Source: Corallococcus sp. NCRR
Lineage (GTDB): Bacteria > Myxococcota > Myxococcia > Myxococcales > Myxococcaceae
Assembly (NCBI RefSeq): GCF_026965535.1
Contig: NZ_CP114039.1
Location: forward strand, 8,353,461 to 8,417,460
DNA length: 64,000 nucleotides
Direction of reading: 5' to 3'
Positions 35,185-43,284 of the stretch are shown here, in pieces. Position 1 is the stretch's first letter, and each line of letters begins with the position of its first letter. The notes under the pieces are model-generated. The model saw only the letters and a program-made list of their open reading frames with translations. It was not told where the DNA came from and did no database searches. The position numbers were made by a program, and so were the translations under genes.

Positions 35185-35505
35185 ATGTTCATCGAAATTA
35201 TCGTCCTGCCCCGTGAAGAGCAGTCCCCGAGGCAGCGTGGGGCGAAAGCCTCCAAGGCCCCGGCACCGGAGAAGCGCGGCCGGGCGGAGCTGGCCCAGGC
35301 GTGGCGCGAGGAGGGCAAGGCCTTCCATGGCGCCGTGCTGGAGTTCATCAAGGCCCAGCACCTGTTGGGCGCGGTGAAGTGGATGAGCGAGCCGGGCCTG
35401 CTGCTCCAGGTGACGCTCGTCGCCTCGGACCGTGTCCTGGAGAAGCTCCAGGCGGAGCCCCGCTTCGCGGCCGGCCGCTCGCTGAGCATGAACCTGCAGA
35501 CCTGA
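35185..35505 (+). CDS. hypothetical small protein
   Basis: This is a protein of 106 residues with GGAGGG seven bases before the ATG. It begins with a beta strand (MFIEIIVLP), then a charged linker, then a helical and strand region (WREEGKAFHGAVLEFIKAQH, then GLLLQVTLVASDRVLEKLQ). There is no signal peptide and no known motif. It stands alone, divergent from the VOC gene, with 296 bp of non-coding DNA downstream before the peptidase gene. Confidence 0.68.
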   Translation: MFIEIIVLPREEQSPRQRGAKASKAPAPEKRGRAELAQAWREEGKAFHGAVLEFIKAQHLLGAVKWMSEPGLLLQVTLVASDRVLEKLQAEPRFAAGRSLSMNLQT

Positions 35506-35667
35506 GCGCCGCCCGTCCCCCGCGGCCTCCCCCCTCGCCTTTCCCATTTTCCAATCATCTGCCCGTGACGCGCGCGTGAGCCCTTCCGCGGCGCGTCCAG
35601 GCGTGGCCGGGGTGCGTCACTGTTGGCGGCAAAAGCTGTCTCATCCTGTTTCACGCCGCTCTCCGTC

Positions 35668-35697
35668 TTGACGGCGGTGTCTTGAATTCCACAGGAT
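35668..35697 (+). promoter_or_regulatory. candidate promoter of the M28 peptidase gene
   Basis: TTGACG (35668-35673) and CAGGAT (35692-35697) are separated by 18 bp, 105 bp before the peptidase start, in a region that is otherwise non-coding. This is pattern evidence only. Confidence 0.3.
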
Positions 35698-35801
35698 GCG
35701 CCCAACCCACGAAGTCTGGCCGACCGGCCTGGACTTGAACGTGGGGGTCCCTTGGCCGTGCCTCCCGTCAGTGCGCCCCTCGCCAGGAATCGGAGCGGAA
35801 C

Positions 35802-37835
35802 ATGCGTTTGAAGAGAGTGGTCCCCGTGGTCGTGTCGTTGTGTTGCGCCACCGCTTCCGCCGAAGAGCCGCGTGACAAGGAGGTCTTCATCACCCTCGGT
35901 TCGGAGACGGTGGACACGGTGCGCTCATCGTTCCGCGGCGGGAGCGCGCCCACGCTGGTGCGCGAGGCGAACGGGGTGAGCGTGCTGAAGCTCACCGAGT
36001 CGCAACTGGGCGACGTGTCCGCCATCATGCACGACCAGTATCACCGCTGCGCGGGCTTCATGGCGCACGACACGCAGGAGGCGGCGCTCGCGGCGCTCGG
36101 CCCCGCGCAGCCCATGCAGTCGCTGGTGAGCTACACGCTGGACAACGCGCCGGTGGTCAACTCGCTGTTCTCCGGCCTGCAGGAGGCCAGCCTGCGCGGC
36201 ACCATCATCCAGCTGTCCAGCTACACGAACCGCTACTACAACAACTCCACCGGCGGCACGCAGGCGGCCAGCTGGCTGCGCGACACCTGGACGTCCTACG
36301 CCAGCGGACGCGACGACGTGAGCGTGCAGCTGTACACGCACTCCGGCTGGACGCAGCCGTCCGTCATCGCCACCGTCACCGGCACCGTCTACCCGGATGA
36401 GGTGGTGGTGATTGGCGGCCACCTGGACTCCATCAACATCACGGTGGGCTCCTCCAGCCGCCCCACGGCGACGGCGCCGGGCGCGGATGACGACGCCTCC
36501 GGTGTCGCCACGCTGTCGGAGGTCTTCCGCGTGGCGATGGCCAAGGGCTACAAGCCGGCGCGCACGGTGAAGTTCATGGCGTACGCGGCGGAGGAGGTGG
36601 GCCTGTACGGCTCGCAGGCCATCGCGCAGGCGCACAAGTCCGCGGGCGCCAACGTGGTGGGCGTGCTCCAGCTGGACATGACCAACTACCGCGGCTCCAC
36701 GTGGGACCTGACGCTCGTCACGGACAACACCAACGCGGCGCAGAACGCGTTCCTGGGCAACCTCATCGACACGTACACGGGCTACTCGCGCACCAACATC
36801 ACGTGCGGCTACGGGTGCTCGGACCACGCGTCGTGGAACGCGCAGGGCTACCCGGCGTCCATGCCGTTCGAAGCGCAGATGAACAACGACAACCCCAACA
36901 TCCACACGGCCAACGACACCCTGGCCAACAGCACGGACGGCAACGCCAACAACGCGCTGAAGTTCGCGCGCATTGGCGCCGCGTACCTGGCGGAGCTGGG
37001 CAAGGGCACCATCCCGGGCCTGCCCACGGACACCACGCCCCCCACCGTGTCGCTCACCGCGCCGGCCAGCGGCGCGACGGTGAACGGCACCACCAGCATC
37101 ACCGCGACGGCCAGCGACAACGTGGGCGTCAGCAAGGTGGAGTTCCTGGTGGACGGCGTGGTGAAGGGCACGGCCATCGCCTCGCCCTACGCCTTCGCGT
37201 GGGACAGCCGCACGGTGGCCAACGGCAGCCACACGGTGGCGGCGAAGGCGCATGACGGTTCGGGCAACACCGCCACCACGACGGCGCGCACGGTGACGGT
37301 GGCCAACGTGTCCACGACCGGCACCTACGACGGCACGTACAAGACGCTGCGCTGCAACGCGGCGGCGGCCACCTGCGACAGCGGCACGCTCTTCAACGGC
37401 CGCGGCACCCGGGGCCCGGAGCTGAACACGCCCAACACGCTGCGCGGCACCTGCAAGGACGGCAGCACCGGCACCTACAAGAGCGACGAGTCCATGGAGG
37501 CCCTCAAGGTGTCCACCGTGGACGGCTCCAACTTCGCCGCCGGCAAGCAGGTGAAGGTGGAGGCCACCATCTGGGCCTACGCCAACCCCGCGTCGGACCG
37601 GTTGGACCTGTACTACACGGCCAACGCCACCGCGACGACGCCCACCTGGACGCTCATCACCTCCGTCACGCCGTCGGCCGCGAACCTGCAGACCATCTCG
37701 GCCACGTACACGCTGCCCTCCGGCGCCAACCAGGCCGTGCGCGCGCAGATGCGCTACGGCACCGGCAGCCCGACGAGCGCGTGCGTCTCCGGCGAGTACA
37801 ACGACCGCGACGACCTGATGTTCACCGTCCAGTAG
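35802..37835 (+). CDS. secreted M28 family zinc peptidase
   Basis: This is an exported aminopeptidase-like enzyme of 677 residues. The signal peptide is MRLKRVVPVVVSLCCATASA. The M28 core carries the two-zinc site: His207 in GGHLDS, the bridging Asp in GADDDASG (229-231), Glu264/265 in AAEEVGLYGS, Asp292 in LQLDM and His342 in CSDHASW. This matches the Vibrio leucyl-aminopeptidase type. After it comes an Ig-like domain (TPPTVSLTAPASGATV, VEFLVDGVV) and a C-terminal domain of about 170 residues. That last domain shares NGRGT, PNTL, DES, LDLYYT and YNDRDDL with the end of the metalloprotease at 30936. It is a secreted digestive enzyme; the role of the shared tail is unknown. Confidence 0.93.
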   Translation: MRLKRVVPVVVSLCCATASAEEPRDKEVFITLGSETVDTVRSSFRGGSAPTLVREANGVSVLKLTESQLGDVSAIMHDQYHRCAGFMAHDTQEAALAALGPAQPMQSLVSYTLDNAPVVNSLFSGLQEASLRGTIIQLSSYTNRYYNNSTGGTQAASWLRDTWTSYASGRDDVSVQLYTHSGWTQPSVIATVTGTVYPDEVVVIGGHLDSINITVGSSSRPTATAPGADDDASGVATLSEVFRVAMAKGYKPARTVKFMAYAAEEVGLYGSQAIAQAHKSAGANVVGVLQLDMTNYRGSTWDLTLVTDNTNAAQNAFLGNLIDTYTGYSRTNITCGYGCSDHASWNAQGYPASMPFEAQMNNDNPNIHTANDTLANSTDGNANNALKFARIGAAYLAELGKGTIPGLPTDTTPPTVSLTAPASGATVNGTTSITATASDNVGVSKVEFLVDGVVKGTAIASPYAFAWDSRTVANGSHTVAAKAHDGSGNTATTTARTVTVANVSTTGTYDGTYKTLRCNAAAATCDSGTLFNGRGTRGPELNTPNTLRGTCKDGSTGTYKSDESMEALKVSTVDGSNFAAGKQVKVEATIWAYANPASDRLDLYYTANATATTPTWTLITSVTPSAANLQTISATYTLPSGANQAVRAQMRYGTGSPTSACVSGEYNDRDDLMFTVQ

Positions 37836-37863
37836 GCGGCGGCTGACATGAAGTGACACAGGA

Positions 37864-37893
37864 GGGGATCCGGGGCGCCATGCCCGGGTCCCC
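37864..37893. terminator. terminator hairpin between convergent genes
   Basis: An 11-bp stem (GGGGATCCGGG / CCCGGGTCCCC, one G-T pair) with an eight-base loop lies between the M28 peptidase stop and the histidine kinase stop. Only a short TT follows on the plus strand. Confidence 0.65.
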
Positions 37894-37901
37894 TTCGTGC
37901 T

Positions 37902-40901
37902 TCAGGCCGCCTCGAGCCCTTCGAGCGGCAGCTCCACCACGAACGTGGAGCCCGCGCCCGGCTGGCTGTCCACGGAGATGCGGCCGCCGTGCGCCTCCAC
38001 CACCTGCCGGGCGATCCACAACCCCAGGCCCAGGCCGCCGTAGTTGCGCCCGGGCACCGCGCGCTCGAAGCGCTCGAAGATGCGCGCGCGGTCCGCCTCG
38101 CTGATGCCAATGCCCTCGTCGCGCACGATGAGGCGCGCGGTGCCTTCCCCGGCGGCCACGCGCACCGCGATGGGGCGGCCCTGGCCGTACTTCGCCGCGT
38201 TCGTCAGCAGGTGCGTCACCACCTGGTCGATGCGCAGCCGGTCGTACCGGCCCACCAGCGGCGCGCCCGCGTCCAGCGTCACCGTCACCCCCGTCCGCGC
38301 CATCTCCTCGCGCAGCCGGGCCACCGCGTTGCCCACCACGGCGCTCAGGTCCACGTCGTTCAGGTCCAGCGCGAGCCGGCCGGTGGTGAGCTGCGACACG
38401 TCCAGCAGCGTCTCCATCAGCGCGTGCAGCCGCCGCACCTGCCGGCCGGCGGACTCCAGCGGGCTCTTCGCGCGGCCCAGCGCGTCCTCGCCCAGGCTGC
38501 GCTCCAGCCGCTCCAGGTGCAGGCGGAAGGCGGCCAGCGGCGTCTTCAATTCGTGGCTCGCCACCGCGAGGAAGTCGTCCCGGGCCTGGACGCTCTCGCG
38601 CAGCGACTGGGACAGCAGCTCCTGGCGCAGGACCTCGCGGCGGGTGCGCGACAGCTCCAGCATGGAGCGCACGCGCGCGACCAGCTCCCGGGCGCTGAAG
38701 GGCTTCACCAGGTAGTCGTCCGCGCCCGCCTCCAGCCCCTCCACCGCGGCTTCTTCTCCGGCGCGGGCGGACAGCATCACCACGGGGACGGCGCGCGTGG
38801 AGGGCCGCTCGCGCAGGCCGCGCAAGAGCCCGAAGCCGCCCAGCCGGGGCATCATCACGTCCGTCAGCACCAGGTCCGGCGGGCTCGCGCGCGCGGCGGC
38901 CAGCGCGGCCTGACCGTCCGTCGCCAGCGTCACGTCGAACGACGGTGACAGCACGCGCTCCACGTACTCGCGCATGTCCGCGTTGTCGTCCACCACCAGC
39001 ACGCGCGCCCTGGGGGCCTCCACGCCCGGGGCCTCCTCATCCCTCGGCGCCGGCACCGGCTCCAGCGCCCGGCGCACGGGCTCCGCCTCCGACCAGCGCT
39101 CGGCCTCCTGGAGGAAGGGGCGCGCGCCCAGGGCGGTGGAGTCCTGCTGGCGCGCGGCCTGGATGCGGTCCGCGGGCAGGTGCGCGTGGCCCCGGGGGAG
39201 GCGCACGGTGAAGGTGGTGCCCCTGCCCTCCCCGCTCTCCACGCTCACGTCGCCGCCGTGCAGCGCCACCAGCTCGCGCACCAGCGCCAGCCCGATGCCG
39301 GTGCCTTCGTGGGTGCGGCTTCGCGCGTTGCGCACGCGGTGGAAGCGCTCGAAGAGGCGGGGCAGCTCCTCCTGGGGGATGCCCGTGCCCGTGTCGGTGA
39401 CGCGCAGGAGGACGTCGTGGCCCCGGTGCTCCTGCCGCACGATGATGCCGCCCTCGAAGGTGAATTTGAGGGCGTTGGAGAGCAGGTTGAAGACAACCTT
39501 CTCCCACATCTGCCGGTCCACCCAGACGGGCTCCGGCAGCTCGGCGCACGCCACGCTGAAGGACAGGCCGGTGCGCTCGATGGCGGAGCGGAAGTGGCCC
39601 GTGAGGTCCCGGGTGAAGGCGGCCAGGTCGGTGGGCTCGAAGCTGGAGTCGATGCGGCCCGCCTCCAGCCGGCTGAAGTCCAGCAGCGTGTTCACCAGCC
39701 GCAGCAGCCGGCCCGCGTTGCGGTGGACGAGCTCCAGGTCCTTGCGCGCGCCTTCCGTCACCGGCACCTGCGCGAGCACGTCCTCCAGCGGCCCCAGCAT
39801 CAGCGTGAGCGGCGTGCGGAACTCGTGGGAGATGTTGTGGAAGAAGGCCGTCTTCGCCCGGTCCAGCTCCGCCAGCGCCTCCGCGCGCTGGCGCTCCTCC
39901 TCGTAGGCCCGCGCGTTGCGCAGCGACGCGGCCACCTGCGCGCTCAACAGCTCGCTGAAGGAGGCATGGCCCTCATCGAAGGCGCGGTTGGGGGACAGCG
40001 CCGTGACGAGCACCCCCAGCGGCGCGGCCGTGCTGGAGCCCGCGAGCGGCTGGAGGAGCAACGTGCCCACCGCGTCACCAAACGGCCCGCCCTTCAGGGA
40101 CAGGAGCGCCTCCAGCCCGTCGCGCAGCACCCGCTCCCCCGCGAGCGCGCGCAGGAACGGCGCCGCCATCCGGGAGCTGGCGTCCAGCGGCACGGACTCC
40201 GGGCACAGGGGACCGCCGCGTTCGATGCCCACGGCCCCGTACAGCGTCAGCGACCTGCCGTCCGCTTCGCGCAGGTAGAGGAGCGCGCACGGCACGTCCA
40301 GGGGATGGTCCGCCAGGGCGGTCACCACGTCGCCGCAGGTCTTCGTCACGCTGCGCGTGTCCGCCGCCTGGGCGGACAGGTCTCGCAGCAGCCGCGTGCG
40401 CCGCTCGCTCAGCACCTGGGGCGTCACCTCCGCGCACACCGCGAGCATGCCGCCGATGGCGCCCGTGTCGTCGTAGGCGGGCGCGTGGCTCACGTCGAAG
40501 TAGGACTCCTCGCGGTAGCCGCTGCGGTTGAGCAGCAGCCGGAGCGCGGGCACCCAGCTGGCGACGCCCGTCGTCATCGCCTCGCGCACCAGCGGCTCCA
40601 GCGAGTCCCACGCCTCCGCGAGCGTGTCCCGGATGTCCGTGCCCAGCGCGGCCGGGTGCTTGTCGCCAATCACCAGCGAATAAGCGTCGTTGTAGAACTG
40701 GGTGAGCCGCGGTCCCCAGGTCAAAATCATGGGGTAGCGCGACCCGAGCAGCGTCTTCACGAGCATCTTGAGGCTCGTGGGCCAGGAGGCCACGGGGCCC
40801 ACGGGTGACGCGGCCCAGTCGTGCGTGCGCACCAGCGCGTGCATCTGGCTGCCGCCGGTGAAGAGGGTCTCCGGCGTCTGCGGCGGAACGTCCTGGCTCA
40901 T
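37902..40901 (-). CDS. hybrid histidine kinase with two kinase cores
   Basis: This is a protein of 999 residues with no clear membrane helix. The N-terminus (GWAASPVG-like WAASPVGPVASWPTSLKMLV, YSLVIGDKHPAALG) resembles a PAS-type sensor, followed by a GAF-like region. The first kinase core has NISHEFRTPLTLMLGPLEDV (His near 358) and the ATPase motifs NALKFTFEGG, DTGTGIP and GTGIGLALVRELV. A receiver domain with phospho-acceptor Asp near 681 (VLTDVMMPRLGG) and conserved Lys in LVKPFS follows. A second core has AVASHELKTPLAAFRLHLER (His near 783), NAAKYGQG and GLGLGLWIARQVV. A receiver between two complete kinases suggests internal phosphorelay or dual output. The input signal is unknown. It is divergent from the zincin gene. 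Confidence 0.92.
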   Translation of the reverse strand: MSQDVPPQTPETLFTGGSQMHALVRTHDWAASPVGPVASWPTSLKMLVKTLLGSRYPMILTWGPRLTQFYNDAYSLVIGDKHPAALGTDIRDTLAEAWDSLEPLVREAMTTGVASWVPALRLLLNRSGYREESYFDVSHAPAYDDTGAIGGMLAVCAEVTPQVLSERRTRLLRDLSAQAADTRSVTKTCGDVVTALADHPLDVPCALLYLREADGRSLTLYGAVGIERGGPLCPESVPLDASSRMAAPFLRALAGERVLRDGLEALLSLKGGPFGDAVGTLLLQPLAGSSTAAPLGVLVTALSPNRAFDEGHASFSELLSAQVAASLRNARAYEEERQRAEALAELDRAKTAFFHNISHEFRTPLTLMLGPLEDVLAQVPVTEGARKDLELVHRNAGRLLRLVNTLLDFSRLEAGRIDSSFEPTDLAAFTRDLTGHFRSAIERTGLSFSVACAELPEPVWVDRQMWEKVVFNLLSNALKFTFEGGIIVRQEHRGHDVLLRVTDTGTGIPQEELPRLFERFHRVRNARSRTHEGTGIGLALVRELVALHGGDVSVESGEGRGTTFTVRLPRGHAHLPADRIQAARQQDSTALGARPFLQEAERWSEAEPVRRALEPVPAPRDEEAPGVEAPRARVLVVDDNADMREYVERVLSPSFDVTLATDGQAALAAARASPPDLVLTDVMMPRLGGFGLLRGLRERPSTRAVPVVMLSARAGEEAAVEGLEAGADDYLVKPFSARELVARVRSMLELSRTRREVLRQELLSQSLRESVQARDDFLAVASHELKTPLAAFRLHLERLERSLGEDALGRAKSPLESAGRQVRRLHALMETLLDVSQLTTGRLALDLNDVDLSAVVGNAVARLREEMARTGVTVTLDAGAPLVGRYDRLRIDQVVTHLLTNAAKYGQGRPIAVRVAAGEGTARLIVRDEGIGISEADRARIFERFERAVPGRNYGGLGLGLWIARQVVEAHGGRISVDSQPGAGSTFVVELPLEGLEAA

Positions 40902-41082
40902 CGCGGGCGTTGCTCCTCACATCAGCGAGCCATTCCCCTATGCCGGGTCCTGGTGGCTTCCCACTGGAAATTTGCCCATCCGTTCGGAGTGGAGCACCTC
41001 CCGGGCGCCCGGCTGGCCGCCTGCCTCCGGAAGGCGGGCGGGCTGTCCTCCGCCGGGTACCGGTCCCACCTTGGAGGGGATG

Positions 41083-42147
41083 ATGACATCCCCGCAGGCC
41101 GAGTCCCGCGTACTGCGCGAGAAACATCCCACCGAGGGGGCGGAGCGAGGCCGGCTGTCGCCCCGCCGGGAGGCGCTGCTCCAGGCGCGCATCAAGGACC
41201 TGTCCCTTCGGCTGGGGGGCACGCCCCTGGAGCGCTACATCGCGCAGCTCCACGCCGAGTTGGAGGCGAAGGGCATCTCCTTCAAGCCCCAGTGCTACCT
41301 GTCCGACGAGTGGGGCTGTCCCTCAGGGGTGCCCGTCATCGGCCTGCCCTTCTACCTGGCGGATCCGGAGCTCCTGTCCATCGAGGCGGAGCTGGGTGGG
41401 AGCGCGGAGACAGAGGCCGAAATCCTGATGTACCTGCGCCACGAGGCGGGCCACGCGTTCAACTACGCCTACCGCCTCTATGACACAGACGAGTGGCGCC
41501 GCGTGTTCGGCGACTACGGTCGGCCGTACCAGGACGACTACAAGCCCCGGCCCTTCTCGCGCCGGTACGTCTTCCACATCTCCGGCTGGTACGCGCAGAA
41601 GCACCCGGACGAGGACTTCGCGGAGACCTTCGCGGTGTGGCTCACGCCGGACAGCGACTGGGCGAAGCGCTACCAGGGCTGGGGCGCGCTCAAGAAGCTC
41701 CAGTACGTGGAGGACACCGCGAAGCGCCTGGGCCGCACGACGCCGCCCGTGCAGTTGGCCGAGCCCGACTTCACCACCGAGGAGATGGAAGGCACCGTCC
41801 AGGACCACTACCGCCAGCGCGAGCTGGACGAGAAGGTGGACGTGGAGCTGAGAAACGCCTTCGACCACGCGCTGGAGGACATCTTCTGGGGCCCGGGTGA
41901 GGCGCCGGTGAGCGCGTCGACGCTGGTGCAGGCGGAGCGCCAGCGGCTGCTCTCCACCGTGGGCCACTACGCGGGGGTGAGCCGGGGCGTGGTGCGCGCG
42001 CTCGTGGACCACCTGGCGGAGCGCACCGCCGCGCTGAACCTCACCCTGCACCCGGACGACAGCCGCGAGGCGGCGATGCAGCTCGCGTCGCTCGTCACCG
42101 TGCTCGCGATGAACTACCTGCACACCGACCGCTTCTTCGAGGACTGA
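41083..42147 (+). CDS. putative zinc-binding metallopeptidase (zincin)
   Basis: This is a protein of 354 residues. The start at ATG 41083 has GGAGG five bases upstream, and an adjacent ATG at 41080 is also possible. The catalytic motif is RHEAGHAFNYAYRLY (HExxH at 120-124), and a downstream acidic ligand is likely in DEDFAETFAVWL. The signature PFSRRYVFHISGWYAQKHPD is characteristic of the group annotated as putative zinc-binding metallopeptidase (Peptidase_Mx-like). There is no signal peptide, so it acts in the cytoplasm. The ATP-grasp gene begins 2 bp after its stop, so the two are co-translated. Substrate and pathway are not known to me. Confidence 0.85.
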   Translation: MTSPQAESRVLREKHPTEGAERGRLSPRREALLQARIKDLSLRLGGTPLERYIAQLHAELEAKGISFKPQCYLSDEWGCPSGVPVIGLPFYLADPELLSIEAELGGSAETEAEILMYLRHEAGHAFNYAYRLYDTDEWRRVFGDYGRPYQDDYKPRPFSRRYVFHISGWYAQKHPDEDFAETFAVWLTPDSDWAKRYQGWGALKKLQYVEDTAKRLGRTTPPVQLAEPDFTTEEMEGTVQDHYRQRELDEKVDVELRNAFDHALEDIFWGPGEAPVSASTLVQAERQRLLSTVGHYAGVSRGVVRALVDHLAERTAALNLTLHPDDSREAAMQLASLVTVLAMNYLHTDRFFED

Positions 42148-42149
42148 CC

Positions 42150-43187
42150 ATGCCCGTGAAGTCCCTTCGCATCGCCATCCTCCACTACCAGTCCAAGGAG
42201 GATCCGCCCGACCCGGTGGTGAAGCAGGTGGGAGCCGCGCTGCGCGCGGCCGGCCATGAGCTTTCGGAGGTGCGCGTGGACGAGAGCGTCTCCGACCTGG
42301 TGCGCAAGGTCACCAGCACCCGCGCGGACCTGGTGTTCAACCTTTGCGAGACGTTCGCGGAGGACTACCGGCTGGAGGTCAACGTCGCGGCGGTGCTGGA
42401 GCTGGCGCGCGTGCCCTTCACGGGCGCCGGCACCGCGGGCCTGCTGCTCGCGCAGGACAAGGTGCTCACCAAGCAGCTGCTCCAGTTCCACGGCGTGCTC
42501 ACGCCCCGCTTCGCCACCTTCGACGGCACGTCGTTCCAGACGAGCGGCGACCTGTCCTTCCCGCTGGTGGTGAAGCCCGCGCGCTCGGATGCCTCCATGG
42601 GCCTGGGCGTGGAGAAGGACATGGAGGGGCTGGCCCGGCGGGTGAAGAAGATCCGCCAGGAGTACGACGACGAGGCGCTGGCGGAGGAGTACATCGAGGG
42701 CCGCGAGCTGTACGTGGGCGTGGTGGGGGACACGGCGGCGCCCGAGGTCCTTCCGGTGGTGGAGCTGGACTTCGGCTCCCGGTGGAACCGCAAGCGGATG
42801 AAGATCGCCAACCGCGAGGTGAAGTTCGGCCCGGAGACGCCGGGCAGCCCGCACCTGGTGCTGCCCACGGACCTGTCGGACGAGCTGCGGGGCCGCATGG
42901 AGCGCGCGGCCATCACGGCGTTCCGCGCGCTCAAGCTGCACGACTACGCGCGCATCGACTTCCGCGTGTCCAGCCGCAGCAACGAGCCCTACCTCCTGGA
43001 GGTGAACCCCAACCCCTACCTGGAGACCCAGTGCGAGGTGGCCATGGGGGCGAAGGAGCGCGGCGTGAGCTACGAGGCGCTCGTGCAGCGCATCGTGGAC
43101 ACCGCGGCCCGGCGCTACGGCCTGGGCGTGGGGCCCAAGGCCACGGCCGGTGCGCCCCCGAGGGAGCCGGCTCCCGCCCCGCACTGA
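42150..43187 (+). CDS. ATP-grasp ligase, D-alanine-D-alanine ligase-like
   Basis: This is a protein of 345 residues with the ATP-grasp layout. The N-terminal domain (RIAILHYQSKEDPPDPVVKQ) leads to the segment ADLVFNLCETFAEDYRLEVN, where D-Ala-D-Ala ligases have a similar acidic region. The ATP-binding strands are PLVVKPARSDASMGLGVEKD and LAEEYIEGRELYVGVVGD. The metal-binding end is YLLEVNPNPYLE. It lacks the typical Ddl length and context, and no peptidoglycan genes lie nearby. It may join an amino acid or peptide in a specialised pathway with the zincin encoded just upstream. The first start codon is used. Confidence 0.87.
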   Translation: MPVKSLRIAILHYQSKEDPPDPVVKQVGAALRAAGHELSEVRVDESVSDLVRKVTSTRADLVFNLCETFAEDYRLEVNVAAVLELARVPFTGAGTAGLLLAQDKVLTKQLLQFHGVLTPRFATFDGTSFQTSGDLSFPLVVKPARSDASMGLGVEKDMEGLARRVKKIRQEYDDEALAEEYIEGRELYVGVVGDTAAPEVLPVVELDFGSRWNRKRMKIANREVKFGPETPGSPHLVLPTDLSDELRGRMERAAITAFRALKLHDYARIDFRVSSRSNEPYLLEVNPNPYLETQCEVAMGAKERGVSYEALVQRIVDTAARRYGLGVGPKATAGAPPREPAPAPH

Positions 43188-43284
43188 AAGCCCGCGCCAG
43201 ACGTCCCGCGCGGGAGTGACGCCCCCACGGCACCGGGCCCGGATTCCGGTGGCCCGGCCAGGGGCGTTGCTCTATGGGGGAGGC

